A stretch of DNA of 22,033 nt, taken from RGIG2707 sp045600065. GTDB taxonomy: Bacteria > Bacillota > Clostridia > Peptostreptococcales > Anaerovoracaceae. Numbering within the stretch: position 1 is the stretch's first letter; the number at the start of each line of letters is the position of its first letter. Below are positions 14,417 through 22,033 of the stretch, one piece after another. The stretch is from positions 1 through 22,033 of the forward strand of contig JAZRXE010000048.1 in the NCBI GenBank assembly GCA_045600065.1. Reading direction: 5' to 3'. The notes below the pieces were generated by a model, which had not been told where the DNA came from, ran no database searches, and worked only from the letters and a program-made list of their open reading frames with translations. The translations under genes were made by a program, and so were the position numbers.

Positions 14417-17400
14417 AAACCCTCCTCTGACATATCATCGTCATTGTCATCATTTTCATCATCGGTATCATCCGCAAACAGACCGCCCGGATCTCCGTCT
14501 CCGGACTCCTGATCTTCTGCGCCGGACTCCTTGTCCGAGCCGTTCATCAGATAGGCAGCCAGCTGCTCAAGGGTAACCTCGCACTTTTCGTCTCCGAAAT
14601 TGAGCATCTCGTCTATGGGCGATATGCTGTCGATCTTGGCAGCCTCCATAGCCAGCAGGCTCATGATGTCGAAGTGGAAATCATCATCCTCGTCGTCATC
14701 ATCATCGATATCGGGTCCGTCCTCGTCGTCCAGACCGAAGATGTCCTCTCCGATAAGATCAGCCGCCTCGGGTGATCCGGGAATTGCCTGATCAGCCGGT
14801 ACGGATATGGGATCTATCTTCATAAAGGCCCCGGCTGCAGCTGCCGCAGCGCCTGCCGCCGCGGTGGCGGCTCCGGTCTCGCGAAGCTTTGCTTCCACCA
14901 GCTCGTCTACGGTGCGGCGGATCTCGCTCATCAGAGAATCCTTGCTGAGCTTTTCCACCAGCTCTGCCAGCAGCTCCTCAGTGCGTGCCGAGGATGCGGG
15001 AGCCTGGACTATCACCTGAGGCACACGCTCGGGCCGCATATCCTCGGGAGCGGGCGCGGCATAGGAAGGCCTGCGCTCCTGAACAGGGCTGACGGGCTCG
15101 GATACCTCTTCGAAGCTGAAAGGCTCCGGTTCGCTGACTTCAGTAAAGCTGATGGGCTCCGCCTCCGAAACCTCCGTAAAGCTGATAGGCTCAGGTTCTG
15201 AAACCTCCGTAAAGCGTACGGGCTCCGTTTTAAGCTCTGCAGCTTTTTCGGATGCCTCGTATTCCTCTTCGCTGAGCTCCACAAAGCTTATGCCGTGACT
15301 GGGAGCAGTCTCCGCTGCCCTGTGCTCGGCCTTGGAAGCATTGCGTGCCTCCAGGAAGGCAGCCCTTTCTTCGGGAGCGCTTCCGATGAAGCTGTCCCAG
15401 TTCTCCTGTCCGCCCCTGCCTTCAAAATAGCTGTTGCGGTGGTCTGCATCCTCGAACATGGATCTGACATTGTCCGGCACGGTGATGCGGAAACTTGAAC
15501 GGTTGGTGGGGCTTAGTATGGTGAAAGCCTGGCCTCTGGGAGCCTGGATGATCTCCTCCTGCTCCTGTTCGTTGATGCCGCCTGCTTTTTCGTACAGGGT
15601 GCACAGGTCGTTCATATCGTTGGGTGCCAGCGAGAAAATAAAGCTGTACTGGCAGGCATTGATGATGGCCGTGGATTTATGTGCTATCTCCTCGGAGCCC
15701 ACGAAGTCCTTGATGTTCTGAGTGATGACTATCTGCATACCGTTGTACTTACGGATACGCTTTGCCAGCTGGAACATAAAGTCCAGAGCCACCGGATACT
15801 TGGGATCGATGAACACATGGGCTTCGTCTATGACCACGACTATCTTGCGGCTCAGGCCGTAGCGTGTATTGTAGTCGCGGTTCTTGATTATCTCGTTGTC
15901 TATGTACTTGAGCACCAGCAGCATCTGGGCGTTGGCTACCGTGGTGTTGCGGTTTGCCAGCAGACTCTGAAAGTTGAACACCGTAAAGTTCTCTTCTGTG
16001 GTGATGCTGGAGGGTCCGTTCCAGATCACGGCATTGCGGCCGCCCTGAGCGAATTTGGAAATGTAATTCATCAGGGTGCGCAGCATGGTGCGAATGTATT
16101 CGTTGTCCGTGCGCTGGAATTCCCGCAGGATCTCGTCGTACAGATCGTCGAAGACCGGATAATCCTCCGGGCGAAGGGCCGACAGATCGGTTTCCTCGGT
16201 GATGCCCTTGTTGTGGTACATACGGTCCACAAGGCTGTTCAGATATTCCAGAGCGTCCTTGTCGCAGTCGGGCAGTATCTGGGTAAAGAATTCCTCCAGA
16301 AACTGCAGATGGGTGGAATAGGAGCTGCCGGAGCTGCCCTCCTCGTCATCGTCCAGAGCGGTGATGATGTGGAAGGGGTTCAGACGGCCGAACTGGGCGT
16401 TGGCCACGTTGATGAACTTGCCGTTGAGGTTTTTGGCAAGCTCTGTGTATTCGTTTTCGGGGTCAAGAATAAATATCTTGGCATCGTCTGCCGCCAGATT
16501 GGACAGCAGGCTCTTGGTGGCGTAGGACTTACCTGAACCGGACTTGCCCACGATGACCATATTGCTGTTGACTCTCTCCGAGTCTCTGCGGAACAGATCC
16601 AGGAATACGGGAACTCCGGAGGATTCGCCCAGCTTGACGCCCAGGGGATCCATTATGAAGGAATATATCCAGGGGAAGCTGGCAGCTATGGTATTGGAAG
16701 GCATTCCCCTGCCCTCTTTTTCCATGGGGTCGTAAGCCGAGATCTGAGAACCGATAAAGGCCTTGGTCTGATTGTAGTTCATGTTGCCCAGACGGAAGCC
16801 CGATTCCATCCATATGCGGCGCACGTTCTTCTTCATGTTGCTGAAGCGCGCCAGGAAGCTGGGACTCTCCCTCTCGGGAATGGCGGGATCCTCTTCGGAC
16901 TGGAGTATATCGTATGCCGTAACATAGATGTTGACGTTGAGCAGGGATTCGTTCTCGCTCTGCAGGGTGGCAAGCAGCTGCTGCAGGGTCTCGATGTGAT
17001 TGCGCAGCTCCAGGATCTCCGAATCCGTGCCGGTGGTCATATACTTGGCGCGCAGCTCGGACAGGGAGCGGTCTATAGCCTTGACGGACTTGGCCCGGTC
17101 CATGGGCTTTGCCTTGATGACCACCTTGGTGGACGGATAAGACATCAGACCTGCGATCCATGCGTCGCCTACCAGAACGGGATAGGCGGTGGTGCGCATG
17201 TTGTGGGTTATGACATTGCTGACCACAACGTCGCGGCTGCGCACTGTGATGCTCTCCGGGGAAGCCCAGGCGGCATAATCCTCGGGGCGTATCCTTTCAA
17301 TGTCGTTCTCGTCGAAATCCAGAGTATTGCTGTATTTGAGGAATAAAGCGATATCCTTGTCGCCCAGGCGGCGGGGATCAAGCTCTCCCTGACGGAGGCT

Positions 17401-18216
17401 GCTCATGGCATTGGAAACTGCCATATCCAGCTGCTGCTTATCGCTGTCGAACAGGACTATGTAATAGAACGCCGTAACGACCTTGCTCTTCTGGGAAAGA
17501 TCCTGCAGCTCGTAGATGCGGTCGTAGATGATCTCCACGCGGGAGCGCAGCTCGGCTTCGTTGATGCTGCCCTTCTTGTATTCTTCCTTCAGCTTTTCCA
17601 GCTTGGAGTATTCCAGATCTATGTAGGAATCAAAACGGACGGGGCGCTCTATCTTGACTATGTTCATGGCATAGTCCGGCTTTACGGAGCGCAGTATGCT
17701 GCCCACGCCGGATTCGATGGAGGCGCTGCGGCGGTACTGGCTGAAGAAGCGGAAGGCTACCGGTGGAATCTCGATAACAGCGCCGTAATACTTGTCGCCG
17801 TATTCGATGTATCCGTCCGATATCCCCGTAAACGCAGAAATATCAGCCACGTCCGCCTCGTCGGACTTGCCTGATCTGTCTGCCTCGAATATGTCGTCTA
17901 TGGAGAATTGCTCATATCCCTCTTCGAAGATCTTCTTCAGATCCTCGTCGCTGTGAAGCCTCTTGTACCTGCGCGGCATAACGCTGTGCCGTATCATATT
18001 CATGACGAATACGTAATTCGGCTCGCCGTCCACCCTGAACAGCAGGATCACCCAAAGGAACAAGTGGATAAGCGCAAATACCCACCGGAAGGGCAGCGTG
18101 GAGACTGCGATCAGCACGAACAGCGCCGCGGATATGGCACCCAGTGCCATATCCGTCAGCGATATACCCTTGAACAATTCGATCTGTACTTTTGTATTAC
18201 CGGGGATAGTCCTCAT
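14407..18216 (-). CDS. VirB4-type conjugation/secretion ATPase with N-terminal PrgI/VirB3-like domain and long acidic tail
   Basis: The start ATG at 18216 has AGGAAATT before it. The product has 1269 residues against the usual 600-850. Residues 1-90 hold two membrane helices (about 22-60) in a pattern like PrgI/VirB3 proteins (IPGNT, then RHSVMPRRYKR), normally a separate gene. Residues about 95-500 are the VirB4 N-terminal region. The motor follows, with Walker A GKSGSGKS at 557-564, Walker B VVVIDEAH at 793-800, and RIRKYNGMQIVITQN at 820-834 typical of the TraG/VirB4 fold. From about 940 a disordered tail begins, with four PxSFTEVSEPE-type repeats (998-1042), an Ala-rich segment (1116-1130), and Asp/Glu runs (1163-1179, 1250-1261). 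VirB4 proteins power substrate transfer and pilus or channel assembly at the membrane. The tail may dock partners. Confidence 0.92.
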   Translation of the reverse strand: MRTIPGNTKVQIELFKGISLTDMALGAISAALFVLIAVSTLPFRWVFALIHLFLWVILLFRVDGEPNYVFVMNMIRHSVMPRRYKRLHSDEDLKKIFEEGYEQFSIDDIFEADRSGKSDEADVADISAFTGISDGYIEYGDKYYGAVIEIPPVAFRFFSQYRRSASIESGVGSILRSVKPDYAMNIVKIERPVRFDSYIDLEYSKLEKLKEEYKKGSINEAELRSRVEIIYDRIYELQDLSQKSKVVTAFYYIVLFDSDKQQLDMAVSNAMSSLRQGELDPRRLGDKDIALFLKYSNTLDFDENDIERIRPEDYAAWASPESITVRSRDVVVSNVITHNMRTTAYPVLVGDAWIAGLMSYPSTKVVIKAKPMDRAKSVKAIDRSLSELRAKYMTTGTDSEILELRNHIETLQQLLATLQSENESLLNVNIYVTAYDILQSEEDPAIPERESPSFLARFSNMKKNVRRIWMESGFRLGNMNYNQTKAFIGSQISAYDPMEKEGRGMPSNTIAASFPWIYSFIMDPLGVKLGESSGVPVFLDLFRRDSERVNSNMVIVGKSGSGKSYATKSLLSNLAADDAKIFILDPENEYTELAKNLNGKFINVANAQFGRLNPFHIITALDDDEEGSSGSSYSTHLQFLEEFFTQILPDCDKDALEYLNSLVDRMYHNKGITEETDLSALRPEDYPVFDDLYDEILREFQRTDNEYIRTMLRTLMNYISKFAQGGRNAVIWNGPSSITTEENFTVFNFQSLLANRNTTVANAQMLLVLKYIDNEIIKNRDYNTRYGLSRKIVVVIDEAHVFIDPKYPVALDFMFQLAKRIRKYNGMQIVITQNIKDFVGSEEIAHKSTAIINACQYSFIFSLAPNDMNDLCTLYEKAGGINEQEQEEIIQAPRGQAFTILSPTNRSSFRITVPDNVRSMFEDADHRNSYFEGRGGQENWDSFIGSAPEERAAFLEARNASKAEHRAAETAPSHGISFVELSEEEYEASEKAAELKTEPVRFTEVSEPEPISFTEVSEAEPISFTEVSEPEPFSFEEVSEPVSPVQERRPSYAAPAPEDMRPERVPQVIVQAPASSARTEELLAELVEKLSKDSLMSEIRRTVDELVEAKLRETGAATAAAGAAAAAAGAFMKIDPISVPADQAIPGSPEAADLIGEDIFGLDDEDGPDIDDDDDEDDDFHFDIMSLLAMEAAKIDSISPIDEMLNFGDEKCEVTLEQLAAYLMNGSDKESGAEDQESGDGDPGGLFADDTDDENDDNDDDMSEEGLWI
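15091..15225 (-). repeat. Four tandem 33-36 bp coding repeats in the VirB4-like tail
   Basis: The units encode VRFTEVSEPEP, ISFTEVSEAEP, ISFTEVSEPEP and FSFEEVSEPV. The related sequence ISFVELSEEE lies about 70 bases upstream and may be the ancestral unit. Regular spacing with acidic residues around an aromatic/hydrophobic pair looks like a short linear binding motif in multiple copies. Confidence 0.75.
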
Positions 18217-18268
18217 AATTTCCTATCTGTCAAATTAACATACACAACGGACCTGTATCAGGAAGCGG

Positions 18269-20389
18269 TTACTGCGGAGGCAGAGGCGGCTTAGGCGGAA
18301 GCGGCGGTGGTGTAGGGATCGGAGGATTCTTAGCCTCAGCGTTCTGGTTATTCTGATTCGGGATCTGATTGGGATCCTGGTTCGGCCCCTGATTCTGGTT
18401 CGGGATCTGATTGGGATCCTGGTTCGGATTCTGATTCGGGACCTGATTATTGCCATTGCCCAGACCCACGCTGTTCAGATCGGCATTGGGATGATTTGCC
18501 TGATATTCCCCTCTTGCCTGCTGATAATCGATCTGAGCGCTCAGCATACTGTTGTTGCTGTTGTTATTGCTATTGTTGTTGTCGTTGCTGTTATTGTTGT
18601 TATTGCTGTTATTGTTGTCGGTACTGTTCTGGTTGTTTCCGTTGGCAGGAAGGTCACTGTTCTTATTATTGTCAGACGGAGTATCCAGACCCATCTGGTG
18701 CTTGTACAGAGCCTCTTCCTTGGCCTGCTTCAGTTCGGCGTCGGACTTGAAGCCCTTACCGCCCTTAGCAGCGGCATTGTAGATACCGCCTATGATACCG
18801 CCGCGGTCTGCCAGTCTGGAGGGCAGCTTCTGCAGATTCAGAGTCTTGCTGTCAAGTTTCTTGAGGGCTGCAGAACCGCCGAGCACGGTATCCACCGCGC
18901 CAAGAGTACCAGCAGCTATACTGCCTGCAGTCTTCATTGCGGACAAGGAAGCGCCCAGAGCCTGAGAGCCTACATTGCCTGCCATCAGGGACTGCATGCC
19001 GGCGTTGTTGGCCAGGATACCGTTGATCATCTCGCCTGCCTTCTCGCAGGTGAATCCGGCGCCCACAACGATGATGATCTTGGCCATGATATCCATCAGC
19101 GGATCCGCGAACATTGTGAGCTGGGATCCGAGCACCAGGGGTATGAACATGATCATCAGTCTTACCGATATAACAGTACCGAAAATGCCGAAGCACTGTA
19201 TTACGAATGCGGTGATCCACTGCTTGAATTTCTCACCGCCGTCGAAGGGCATAACCGCAACAAACGGAGGCCCCATGATATACAGCAGCATGATATTGAA
19301 GATCCTGGCTACGCAGTTGAACAGAATAACGCCGAAGGTCTTGCCCAGATAGAGGACAGCCGCGATGGCGATCAGATGGTTCCAGTGCATTATGCCTATG
19401 CTGAAGTCTTCCTCCACATCTCCCAGATCGTAGATGTCCTTATATCCGTAATAGTAAGCCGAACGGAGAGGATCCGTCACGCTCTGATCTCTGTTGTAGC
19501 GGCTGTTGAGCGCTGCATGGTAGCTGGCAGTCAGCATGATGGTGCGCCCCAGAGTCGCAGCCTGATCGCCTTCCGTGCTTCGCTCCACATAGGGGCTGGC
19601 CAGAGGCTTGAAGGACGGATTGGTCTTGATCAGATCTATGATATCCAGCAGGGACTGGGAAATTGCCTCGTTATATTCATCCAGCGGCTGCTCCGTATAC
19701 AGATCGGCCGTCATGGACAGCTGACGCAGAGATTTCTGCCAGCTGACAGGGAATTTGTCGCTCTGATAAGTGACCTCGAATATCCTCTTCTTCTCCAGGA
19801 TCTGGAGGTCTCCGCGGATATCGTTGAAGCAGGAATTGAGATTATAAGTATTGCTGTATGTGGAGTTCAGGGAATAGTTGCCTATGGTGTTCAGCACACG
19901 GAACATGGTGGCGTAGTCTTCCTCCTCGAAATAGACCTCCGACATCTCTTCCACGCTCTTTGCCTTGACAAAGACCTGATCCACGGAGGTCATGAGCACA
20001 TTGGTGGTGGACATGACCATGGTGATGGCTGCAGTCAGCGATATGATCGTTATAAATGCCTTGAAGGTATCAGTAAGTATGGTACCCAGCGAGTTTTTGA
20101 CCTTTTCATCGGTATCCAGGGTCTTGCGTATTACGGCAAGTATGGAAAAGAGGAAGAGCAGCGCTATGGAGATCAGCGCCATGCCCCAGAACACATAATT
20201 GATGGTGGCATTCTGAAAGAACACATCAAAAAGAAATGTGTCCTTTCCGGCATACCTTACCTGCGAAACGCCGGCAAACACCTCGAACATGTTGTACAGA
20301 AGGTCCAGCAGTTCGCAGAGCAGTTTTTCGACATAGAAAAGAATTATCGCGACAACATACGTTATGGCTTCGATAATTGCTTCCATCAT
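18269..20389 (-). CDS. VirB6/TrbL-like polytopic T4SS channel protein with Asn-rich and Pro-rich tail
   Basis: The start is an ATG ATG pair at 20389/20386, with AAAGGAGGT about 9 bases upstream. The product has 706 residues. Membrane segments lie near residues 8-34, 63-88 and 110-135, followed by a hydrophilic loop of about 190 residues and then helices near 338-383, 393-425 and 435-455. The middle block with GPPFVAVMPFDGGEKFKQW is typical of Gram-positive VirB6/TrbL-like mating channel proteins. After about residue 470 come Gly/Ala-rich and charged segments, an almost pure Asn/Ser region (572-614), an NPNQ-type repeat (650-683), and a polyproline end (PPPLPPKPPLPPQ). The likely role is the inner-membrane pore of the secretion system. 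Its 18-bp gap from the upstream gene indicates one operon. Confidence 0.85.
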   Translation of the reverse strand: MMEAIIEAITYVVAIILFYVEKLLCELLDLLYNMFEVFAGVSQVRYAGKDTFLFDVFFQNATINYVFWGMALISIALLFLFSILAVIRKTLDTDEKVKNSLGTILTDTFKAFITIISLTAAITMVMSTTNVLMTSVDQVFVKAKSVEEMSEVYFEEEDYATMFRVLNTIGNYSLNSTYSNTYNLNSCFNDIRGDLQILEKKRIFEVTYQSDKFPVSWQKSLRQLSMTADLYTEQPLDEYNEAISQSLLDIIDLIKTNPSFKPLASPYVERSTEGDQAATLGRTIMLTASYHAALNSRYNRDQSVTDPLRSAYYYGYKDIYDLGDVEEDFSIGIMHWNHLIAIAAVLYLGKTFGVILFNCVARIFNIMLLYIMGPPFVAVMPFDGGEKFKQWITAFVIQCFGIFGTVISVRLMIMFIPLVLGSQLTMFADPLMDIMAKIIIVVGAGFTCEKAGEMINGILANNAGMQSLMAGNVGSQALGASLSAMKTAGSIAAGTLGAVDTVLGGSAALKKLDSKTLNLQKLPSRLADRGGIIGGIYNAAAKGGKGFKSDAELKQAKEEALYKHQMGLDTPSDNNKNSDLPANGNNQNSTDNNNSNNNNNSNDNNNSNNNSNNSMLSAQIDYQQARGEYQANHPNADLNSVGLGNGNNQVPNQNPNQDPNQIPNQNQGPNQDPNQIPNQNNQNAEAKNPPIPTPPPLPPKPPLPPQ
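18341..18676 (-). repeat. Low-complexity coding repeats (Asn-rich tract and NPNQ repeats)
   Basis: Positions 18676-18548 encode Asn/Ser runs (AAC/AAT/AGC trinucleotide tract). Positions 18442-18341 encode DPNQIPNQNQGPNQ-like units, with one unit of about 39 bp duplicated almost perfectly (around 18360-18385 and 18400-18425). These tracts are the likely cause of the long but meaningless plus-strand frames here. Confidence 0.8.
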
Positions 20390-20407
20390 AGCAGCTGTAC
20401 CTCCTTT

Positions 20408-21337
20408 CTATCTTACACGCAGGTTCTTTCTTGCCCAGAACAGGTAGCCGCCCATTCCGCCCAGCATCAGTACGAGCATTACAACAGCCATCCAGGCAGA
20501 TATATTGAAATATACCAGGATGGTGAATGCCACATCGGCAGCGTTTCCTGCCTCGTCCCATACGGTGATTACATACTTGCCGGGATCCTTATAGGTCTCC
20601 AGGGTAACTATGGAATCTCCGTCCTTGCGCACGCTGCTGCGTACCGCGTCGCCCAGGCTGACCACGGTGACAGGCCCCTTGGCTGTAAACTCCTCGTCAA
20701 GTCCGTCCAGCTCGATGACCGGAGCGGTATGATCGATTACGGTATGGAATTCATACCTTGTATTGGTTATCGTATTGATGTAGTCCACTTGATACTCTCC
20801 TTCGATGGTCATATCGACGGAGCCTATCATGTATTTGATGTCTGCGCCATCTCTCCTGGCCCCGTATATTGTAAAGGTCTGGGGCACACGAAAGGTGTCT
20901 ATCATTCCGGTGATACTTCCGACGATCTGAAAGCTGACCACCTGATGCTGGTCGGCATCATGGAGTATCACATAATTGCCGGATTCGCTTACGGTGTTGT
21001 AATCGCCGAGATCCAGCTTTTCTCCGTCCTTGTAGACAGAGATATTTACGTTTTCACCGGCATCGATGCGTATGGGGCCGGAGCTTATCATTGCCTCGTA
21101 GGCGCTGCAGAGTATCTGATCGGTATTGGCTTCGCTGTAGACATAATAGCCTGTCTCTCTGTCGAAATAGCATGACGAAGACAGCCTTACCAGAGTGGCG
21201 CTCTCGATCCGCGGATCGCTGACCTCCCCCGTGAAGCTGTCTATCTTTACGCTGTCCAGATCCTCCGCAAAGCAGACGGAGGCAGACAGGGCCATGATCA
21301 TAACTAAAGCACAAAGTACAGGATATAATCTCTTCAT
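20408..21337 (-). CDS. Secreted Ig-like protein with C-terminal membrane anchor
   Basis: I chose the ATG at 21337 (309 residues), because the frame from TTG at 21352 adds only MRNAI-type residues and overlaps the coupling-protein stop. There is no strong ribosome site, so coupling to the upstream gene (stop at 21347-21345) is likely. Residues 1-24 are a signal peptide ending VCFA. The exterior is beta-rich. Residues about 190-270 have the pattern of a bacterial Ig-like repeat (HTAPVIELDG to KYVITVWDEAGN). Residues 279-302 form a membrane helix, followed by the basic tail RKNLRVR. A C-out, N-anchored-by-tail protein between coupling ATPase and VirB6 genes is probably an envelope component or contact factor of the T4SS. 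No named family is recognised. Confidence 0.8.
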   Translation of the reverse strand: MKRLYPVLCALVMIMALSASVCFAEDLDSVKIDSFTGEVSDPRIESATLVRLSSSCYFDRETGYYVYSEANTDQILCSAYEAMISSGPIRIDAGENVNISVYKDGEKLDLGDYNTVSESGNYVILHDADQHQVVSFQIVGSITGMIDTFRVPQTFTIYGARRDGADIKYMIGSVDMTIEGEYQVDYINTITNTRYEFHTVIDHTAPVIELDGLDEEFTAKGPVTVVSLGDAVRSSVRKDGDSIVTLETYKDPGKYVITVWDEAGNAADVAFTILVYFNISAWMAVVMLVLMLGGMGGYLFWARKNLRVR

Positions 21338-21344
21338 AATCGCA

Positions 21345-22033
21345 TTACGCAAGCTTCAGATTGTTGCGAAGCTCGATATCATAAAATACCTCGTCGGCAC
21401 GGAACATGTGGGAACGGATATCGTCCATATCCATCTTGCCGATGTTGTAAAAAGGAACCTTGTAAGAAGGCGTGTACTGGGTCTTCAGCGGGAAATTACC
21501 GAAGGTAACGATAATGGCGTTGCCCGTGGAGACCTTGTTGTTGAGCTTCTGCAGCTCTGAAGGATAGATGAGGGGCCTGGACTGCATCTGGGAGGAAAGA
21601 CCCAGATCGCCTTCCTTTGAGCCCAGGTTGGAGGATGTGGAAGTGGTCCGGACAGTCTTGTTTCCGCACAGCTCGGAGAATTCCTTGCAAGTGCCGATAT
21701 CGTTGGAGCCGATGAACATCTTCATGGCGCAGTTGGACTTGATGATGTCTCCGCAGGTCTCTCCGTACACGTTGTTCAGCTGGGAATAGGACTGGACCAC
21801 CATGTTGAACCAGATCTTTCTGGAACGGCCTACGGTGATCATCTTGTGGAATTTCTCGATCTTGGGCAGGTTTCCGAACTCGTCCAGAATGAAGTATACG
21901 TTTCTGGGCAGAGACAGATCGGCCCTGGTGGAGGCCACCTTGATCAGAGCCTTGTACATGGACAGGATGAACAGAGAAGCCAGACCGTGTCTGGTATCCT
22001 TTTCGTCGGGGATCTTCAGGAACAGAGCCGTGG
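21345..22033 (-). CDS. VirD4/TraG-type coupling ATPase, C-terminal part (5' end outside window)
   Basis: The frame enters from the window edge (first complete codon ends at 22031) and stops at 21345, giving 229 residues. It contains the Walker B region VYFILDEFGNLPKI followed by FHKMITVGRSRKIWF and VVQSYSQLNNVYG, the standard signature of TraG/VirD4 coupling proteins. Later elements are KMFIGSNDIGTCKEFSELCG and a family-typical LIYPSELQKL. Coupling proteins bring substrate, usually a relaxase-DNA complex, to the membrane channel and energise its transfer. The Walker A part, membrane helices and any relaxase gene would lie beyond 22033. Confidence 0.93.
   Translation of the reverse strand, partial: TALFLKIPDEKDTRHGLASLFILSMYKALIKVASTRADLSLPRNVYFILDEFGNLPKIEKFHKMITVGRSRKIWFNMVVQSYSQLNNVYGETCGDIIKSNCAMKMFIGSNDIGTCKEFSELCGNKTVRTTSTSSNLGSKEGDLGLSSQMQSRPLIYPSELQKLNNKVSTGNAIIVTFGNFPLKTQYTPSYKVPFYNIGKMDMDDIRSHMFRADEVFYDIELRNNLKLA

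Noticed and set aside
18269..18676. CRISPR-like or tandem array in the Asn/Pro repeats
   Set aside because: Repeats are in-frame codon repeats without unique spacers; no CRISPR array is present in the window.
18491..21175. Long plus-strand frame (894 codons) antisense to the VirB6-like and Ig-like genes
   Set aside because: The opposite strand carries clear protein families, signal peptides and ribosome sites; the plus frame is Cys/His/Val-rich nonsense created by codon bias and Asn repeats.
1..22033. tRNA, rRNA, insertion sequences, integrase or attachment sites
   Set aside because: I saw no transposase or integrase frames and no recognisable tRNA or rRNA segments; element borders must lie outside the window if it is mobile.

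Overview
The window looks like chromosome, or an integrated element, of a gut-type Clostridia bacterium, most likely Ruminococcaceae/Oscillospiraceae. The signs are strong GGAGG-type ribosome binding sites, moderate GC, Gram-positive secretion signals, SHIRT and SpaA/Cna_B-like surface modules, and a Gram-positive type IV secretion (T4SS) gene set. The genus is an inference. Every gene I can support lies on the minus strand, so transcription runs from high to low coordinates. The long plus-strand open frames are antisense shadows.

Region 22033 to 7091 is one tightly packed block of co-directional genes that probably forms one long transcript. In order of transcription it holds: the C-terminal part of a VirD4/TraG-type coupling ATPase; a secreted, C-terminally anchored Ig-like protein; a VirB6/TrbL-like polytopic channel protein with Asn/Pro-rich tail; a VirB4-type ATPase with a PrgI/VirB3-like membrane domain fused to its N-terminus and a roughly 330-residue disordered acidic tail; a small STAS-domain protein (anti-sigma-factor-antagonist type); a 1680-residue secreted protein with recurring PLAT-like motifs and a (Glu-Pro)n tail; a membrane-anchored extracellular protein; and a SIMPL/DUF541 protein. 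A strong terminator (7041-7090) closes the block. No relaxase, NlpC/P60 hydrolase or integrase is visible, so conjugation is suggested by the core ATPases and channel but not proven.

Region 7040 to 4086 is an amino-acid-type ABC transporter operon. It starts with a structured leader of about 286 nt containing an intrinsic terminator. The ATPase carries a C-terminal RsbW/SpoIIAB-like (GHKL) domain. The next gene overlaps it as TAATG and fuses a lobe-swapped solute-binding domain to a HisM-type permease.

Region 3982 to 2734 is AT-richer. It holds a promoter overlapping a large inverted repeat, a GNAT-like acetyltransferase gene broken by one in-frame amber codon, a 64-residue partner gene overlapping its end, and two minus-strand terminators. 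Region 2733 to 1 is the start of a large secreted surface protein with a SpaA-like domain and four SHIRT-like repeats, running off the window.

The most unusual features are the STAS gene embedded in a T4SS operon, the PLAT-like repeat giant encoded next to it, and the GHKL-fused ABC ATPase. Two unlinked pieces of partner-switching-type signalling therefore lie within 8 kb of each other.
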